From NCBI GenBank assembly GCA_900549685.1, contig UROX01000094.1, positions 1 through 9,628 on the forward strand: a stretch of 9,628 nt of DNA. The letters run 5' to 3'. How positions within the stretch are numbered: the stretch's first letter is position 1; each line of letters opens with the position of its first letter. The position numbers were made by a program, and so were the translations under genes. The notes under the pieces were generated by a model, which had not been told where the DNA came from, searched no databases, and saw only the letters and a program-made list of their open reading frames with translations. Source of the DNA: an uncultured Alistipes sp. GTDB lineage: Bacteria > Bacteroidota > Bacteroidia > Bacteroidales > Rikenellaceae. Below are positions 7,531 to 9,628 of this stretch, piece by piece.

Positions 7531-7558
7531 TTCGGTTTTTATCACCTACCGAAAAACG

Positions 7559-8386
7559 ATGGCCGACAACAAGAAACCCGCTCCGCAACGCAACCGACCG
7601 CCCCGTCTGGGCCTGCCGTTCGAGAAGCGCCCCACCGACATCGGGTCGTGGGCCTACGAACACAGGGTGGGACTCTGCTGCATGATTATCGGCTATCTGG
7701 CCCTCGGCATCGCGTTCGTATCGGCGCGCATCGCCATCACCCATAAATCGCAGGCGCAGACCGTCTACATCGACCTCTCGGAACTGATGGATCAGGAACT
7801 TCCGCAACAGGAACCCGAAATCCGGGAAAAGAGCGATGCGGATTACAGCCACATCCGCAACCGGGTGTCGGACGAGAACGGAGGACAGGAATCGGTCGGA
7901 GAGCGCAGCACTTCCTCGGCCGCCGAGTCCAAAGCGACATCGGATTTCATGGAGGAACTGGACGAGGAAGCGGCCGCCGTAGCCGGAAGGGTACGGTCTT
8001 CGCGGGACGCGTTCGAGAAAGGGCGCCGCGAAGAACAGGAAATGATCGACCGGCACAAAGCCCAGCGCGAAGCCAAAGAGGGCGAGAAGCCCAGCGGCGT
8101 GAAACAGAAGGGCAAAGTGCTGGTCAGTTATTCGCTGCCCGGACGCCGCGACGTATCACTGCACATCCCGGCCTACCAGTGCGACGGAGGCGGGGAGGTC
8201 ACCGTCGCGATCACCGTGAACCGCAACGGCAAGGTCGTTTCCGCCTCGCTCAAGGAAAGCTCGACATCGAACAGCTGCATCAACGAAACGGCCGTCATGG
8301 CCTCGCGCAATTCCCGTTTCAACGTCGATACCGACGTATCGGACCGGCAGAGCGGCACGATCACCTACATTTTCGTTCCGCAGTAA
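7559..8386 (+). CDS. Single-pass membrane protein with TonB-like C-terminal domain
   Basis: The 275-residue protein has no name I can assign. A basic, Pro-rich cytoplasmic N-terminus (1-36) is followed by one hydrophobic segment (about 38-56, rich in Leu, Ile, Gly and Ala). Next comes a polar periplasmic linker with a strongly charged, probably helical stretch (about 131-178). The C-terminal domain (about 184-275) looks like the TonB energy-transducer fold: a Gly-rich GGGEVTVAITVNRNGKVV hairpin, a helix with conserved Ala/Arg, a SRF motif, and a final GTITYIFVPQ strand. Cys208 and Cys240 may form a disulfide. TonB proteins couple ExbB/ExbD to outer-membrane receptors. No exbB/exbD or receptor gene is nearby, so the partner is unknown. 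It is divergent from lpxC-fabZ and only 60 bp upstream of fabI. The TonB-like fold is fairly likely; its function is not established. Confidence 0.75.
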   Translation: MADNKKPAPQRNRPPRLGLPFEKRPTDIGSWAYEHRVGLCCMIIGYLALGIAFVSARIAITHKSQAQTVYIDLSELMDQELPQQEPEIREKSDADYSHIRNRVSDENGGQESVGERSTSSAAESKATSDFMEELDEEAAAVAGRVRSSRDAFEKGRREEQEMIDRHKAQREAKEGEKPSGVKQKGKVLVSYSLPGRRDVSLHIPAYQCDGGGEVTVAITVNRNGKVVSASLKESSTSNSCINETAVMASRNSRFNVDTDVSDRQSGTITYIFVPQ

Positions 8387-8391
8387 TCTCT

Positions 8392-8422
8392 TTTGGGGTT
8401 TTCGCATATTTGCCTACCTTTG
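8392..8422 (+). promoter_or_regulatory. fabI promoter (Bacteroidota -33/-7 type)
   Basis: TTTG at 8392-8395, a 19-nt spacer, and TACCTTTG at 8415-8422 match both consensus elements. The -33 element begins five bases after the upstream stop codon, so the whole promoter fits in a 60-bp gap. The predicted start is near 8426-8429, giving a leader of about 20 nt. No terminator separates the two genes, so readthrough from upstream may add to fabI expression. Confidence 0.85.
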
Positions 8423-8436
8423 CCCCGTTTTAAAAA

Positions 8437-8441
8437 GAGGA
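8437..8441 (+). promoter_or_regulatory. Shine-Dalgarno-like site of fabI
   Basis: GAGGA lies five bases before the ATG at 8447, in an A-rich stretch. It supports 8447 as the fabI start over the longer in-frame opening at 8393. That longer start would put the promoter inside the coding sequence and add 18 residues foreign to FabI. Such a site is unusual here, since the other genes show none. Confidence 0.6.
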
Positions 8442-8446
8442 AAATA

Positions 8447-9298
8447 ATGGCATACAATCTGCTGAAAGGCAAAAAAGGCTTGATTTTCGGAGCCTTGAAC
8501 GAAAATTCCATCGCATGGAAAGTCGCCCGGCGCGCCGTCGAAGAAGGCGCCGAAATCGTACTGACCAACACGGCCGTCTCGATCCGCATGGGTACGATCG
8601 GCGAACTGGCCGAGGCCTGCAACACCATCGTCGTACCGGCCGACGCCACGAGCGTTCCCGACCTGGAAAACCTGATCGACAAGACGATGGAACACTTCGG
8701 AGGGAAATTCGACTTTATTCTGCACTCCATCGGCATGTCGCTCAACGTCCGCAAGGGACGCAAGTACGACGATCTCGATTACGACTATCTGGCAAAAACG
8801 CTCGACATATCCGCCATCTCGTTCCACAAAGTCATTCAGGTCGCCCGTAAAAAAGACGCCCTCAATGACTGGGCTTCGATCGTGGCTCTGTCGTATATCG
8901 CCGCCCAGCGGACGCTGTACGGATACAACGACATGGCCGACGCCAAAGCGCTGCTCGAATCCATCGCCCGCAGCTTCGGATACATCTACGGCCGCGAGAA
9001 ACACGTGCGCATCAACACCGTATCGCAGTCGCCCACGCCCACGACGGCCGGCAGCGGCGTACTCGGACTGGGCGACCTGATGGACTACGCCGACCGGACG
9101 TCGCCGCTGGGCAACGCCACGGCCGACGACTGCGCCGACTACGTACTGACGCTGTTCTCCGACCTGACCCGCAAAGTGACGATGCAGAATCTCTACCACG
9201 ACGGAGGTTTCTCGAGCATGGGCATGAGTCGCCGGGCTATGAAACTCTACGAAAAAGGGCTGGAAATCGAGTACCAGGACATCAACAACAAGATTTAA
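8447..9298 (+). CDS. fabI: Enoyl-[acyl-carrier-protein] reductase (NADH), FabI
   Basis: Reduces trans-2-enoyl-ACP to acyl-ACP, the last step of each fatty acid elongation cycle; it is a cytoplasmic short-chain dehydrogenase/reductase. The 283-residue product begins MAYNLLKGKKGLIFGALNENSIAW, the Rossmann nucleotide-binding strand and glycine loop typical of FabI. It contains HSIG (93-96) and the active-site Tyr150, Tyr160 and Lys167 in the Y-x6-K arrangement, matching E. coli Tyr146, Tyr156 and Lys163. The substrate-loop region SQSPTPTTAGSGV and a C-terminal YHDGGFSSMGM stretch complete the family pattern. It has its own promoter and is followed by a strong terminator. It is functionally linked to the FabZ domain encoded on the opposite strand, which produces its substrate class. 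HSIG includes the position linked to triclosan binding, but I draw no resistance conclusion. Confidence 0.97.
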   Translation: MAYNLLKGKKGLIFGALNENSIAWKVARRAVEEGAEIVLTNTAVSIRMGTIGELAEACNTIVVPADATSVPDLENLIDKTMEHFGGKFDFILHSIGMSLNVRKGRKYDDLDYDYLAKTLDISAISFHKVIQVARKKDALNDWASIVALSYIAAQRTLYGYNDMADAKALLESIARSFGYIYGREKHVRINTVSQSPTPTTAGSGVLGLGDLMDYADRTSPLGNATADDCADYVLTLFSDLTRKVTMQNLYHDGGFSSMGMSRRAMKLYEKGLEIEYQDINNKI

Positions 9299-9402
9299 GC
9301 AAGGCGTTTCCACAAAAGTTCCGGTCCCGCTCCCATTTCTCCGCCTGCGGACGAACAGCCCCGGAACGGAAGATTCCGGACGAATCGGACAATCCAGCAA
9401 CG
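9299..9402 (+). other. fabI 3' untranslated region with nested inverted repeats
   Basis: No gene is visible here. A 7-bp inverted repeat, GTTCCGG at 9318-9324 and CCGGAAC at 9361-9367, encloses a small hairpin TCCG/CGGA (9340-9343 and 9348-9351). The transcript between the fabI stop and the terminator could fold into a branched structure. Its role, if any, is unknown. Confidence 0.4.
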
Positions 9403-9438
9403 AAAAGAGCGGCAGCTTTTTATGCTGCCGCTCTTTTT
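9403..9438 (+). terminator. Strong intrinsic terminator after fabI, probably bidirectional
   Basis: A perfect 14-bp inverted repeat, AAAAGAGCGGCAGC at 9403-9416 against GCTGCCGCTCTTTT at 9424-9437, has a 7-nt loop and ends in five T (9434-9438). It lies about 105 bp past the fabI stop. The A-run on the left arm gives a four-U tail on the minus strand, so it may also stop transcripts coming from the right. Confidence 0.95.
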
Positions 9439-9628
9439 CGTTTCCGGTCGCCATTACGAAATGCCAAGGGCTATCGTCTCCGAAACCGGCCGCACACCTG
9501 CCGGCACCGACCGATCGCCCGGCCATACATTATATATAAATAGGAGAAGAACGCCCCTTACCGTTCCCCGGCGACGATCCGTTCCGTTCGGCCGCAAAAT
9601 AGGACTTCCTCAGGCAAACGTACCATGA
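9439..9628. other. Gene-free right edge with a possible minus-strand -7 element
   Basis: No open reading frame here has the length, start context or similarity to support a gene. Two features stand out. One is an AT-rich island at 9526-9545 in otherwise GC-rich DNA. The other is TACGTTTG on the minus strand (9622-9615), a TAnnTTTG match whose -33 element would fall beyond the window. A plus-strand ATG at 9625 could open the next gene but only one codon is visible. Confidence 0.4.

Noticed and set aside
7531..7553. 6-bp hairpin TTCGGT/ACCGAA before the TonB-like gene
   Set aside because: The predicted start (about 7534-7537) falls within the left arm, so the RNA would not contain the full stem.
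8393..8446. Longer fabI start at 8393
   Set aside because: It would place the fabI promoter and the GAGGA site inside the coding sequence and add 18 residues before the conserved MAYNLLKGKKG terminus.
8414..9526. 370-codon minus-strand open frame opposite fabI
   Set aside because: It is in register with fabI, passes straight through the strong 9403-9438 hairpin, and contains no known domain.
9602..9611. Minus-strand GAGGAAGTCC resembling the RNase P RNA signature GAGGAAAGTCC
   Set aside because: One A is missing, the downstream bases do not follow the RNase P RNA pattern, and there is too little room before the terminator for an RNA of that size.
9422..9628. 68-codon plus-strand open frame starting inside the terminator
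   Set aside because: Its start codon lies in the loop of the terminator hairpin, there is no ribosome site, and the sequence is basic low-complexity with no similarity I recognise.

Overview
This window reads as chromosomal housekeeping DNA from a GC-rich member of the Bacteroidota, most likely an Alistipes/Rikenellaceae-type gut bacterium; the genus is an inference. The phylum call rests on three things visible here. LpxC and FabZ are fused in one protein. The intergenic promoters match the Bacteroidota pattern (TTTG, about 19 nt, TAnnTTTG). Most starts have A-rich leaders rather than Shine-Dalgarno sites. The IF2, NusA and LpxA sequences also resemble that phylum.

Layout, left to right. 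On the minus strand, read from right to left, come lpxC-fabZ (7465-6074), lpxA (6043-5240), rimP (5066-4593), nusA (4463-3234) and infB (3096-145), ending in a strong intrinsic terminator at 60-105. The first two genes make early lipid A intermediates. The last three form the conserved rimP-nusA-infB translation/transcription-factor cluster. A full-consensus promoter between lpxA and rimP gives the second block its own start. A GC-rich hairpin with a U-rich tail lies just downstream of that promoter, inside the predicted rimP leader. On the plus strand are a single-pass membrane protein with a TonB-like C-terminal domain (7559-8386) and fabI (8447-9298). fabI has its own consensus promoter squeezed between the two genes and a strong terminator at 9403-9438. 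The last 190 bases hold no convincing gene.

Functionally, LpxA and FabZ compete for 3-hydroxyacyl-ACP (lipid A versus fatty acid elongation), LpxC commits the lipid A branch, and FabI completes each elongation cycle. The window therefore joins fatty-acid and lipid A supply on either side of a divergent promoter region at 7466-7558, with the core gene-expression factors downstream of lpxA.

I found no mobile element, CRISPR array, tRNA or rRNA, and no clear sign of a new defence or biosynthetic system. The most interesting leads are the promoter-plus-hairpin leader of rimP-nusA-infB (possible attenuation, with NusA as a product of the operon), the face-to-face divergent -7 elements, the orphan TonB-like protein, and a possible short minus-strand transcript at the right edge.
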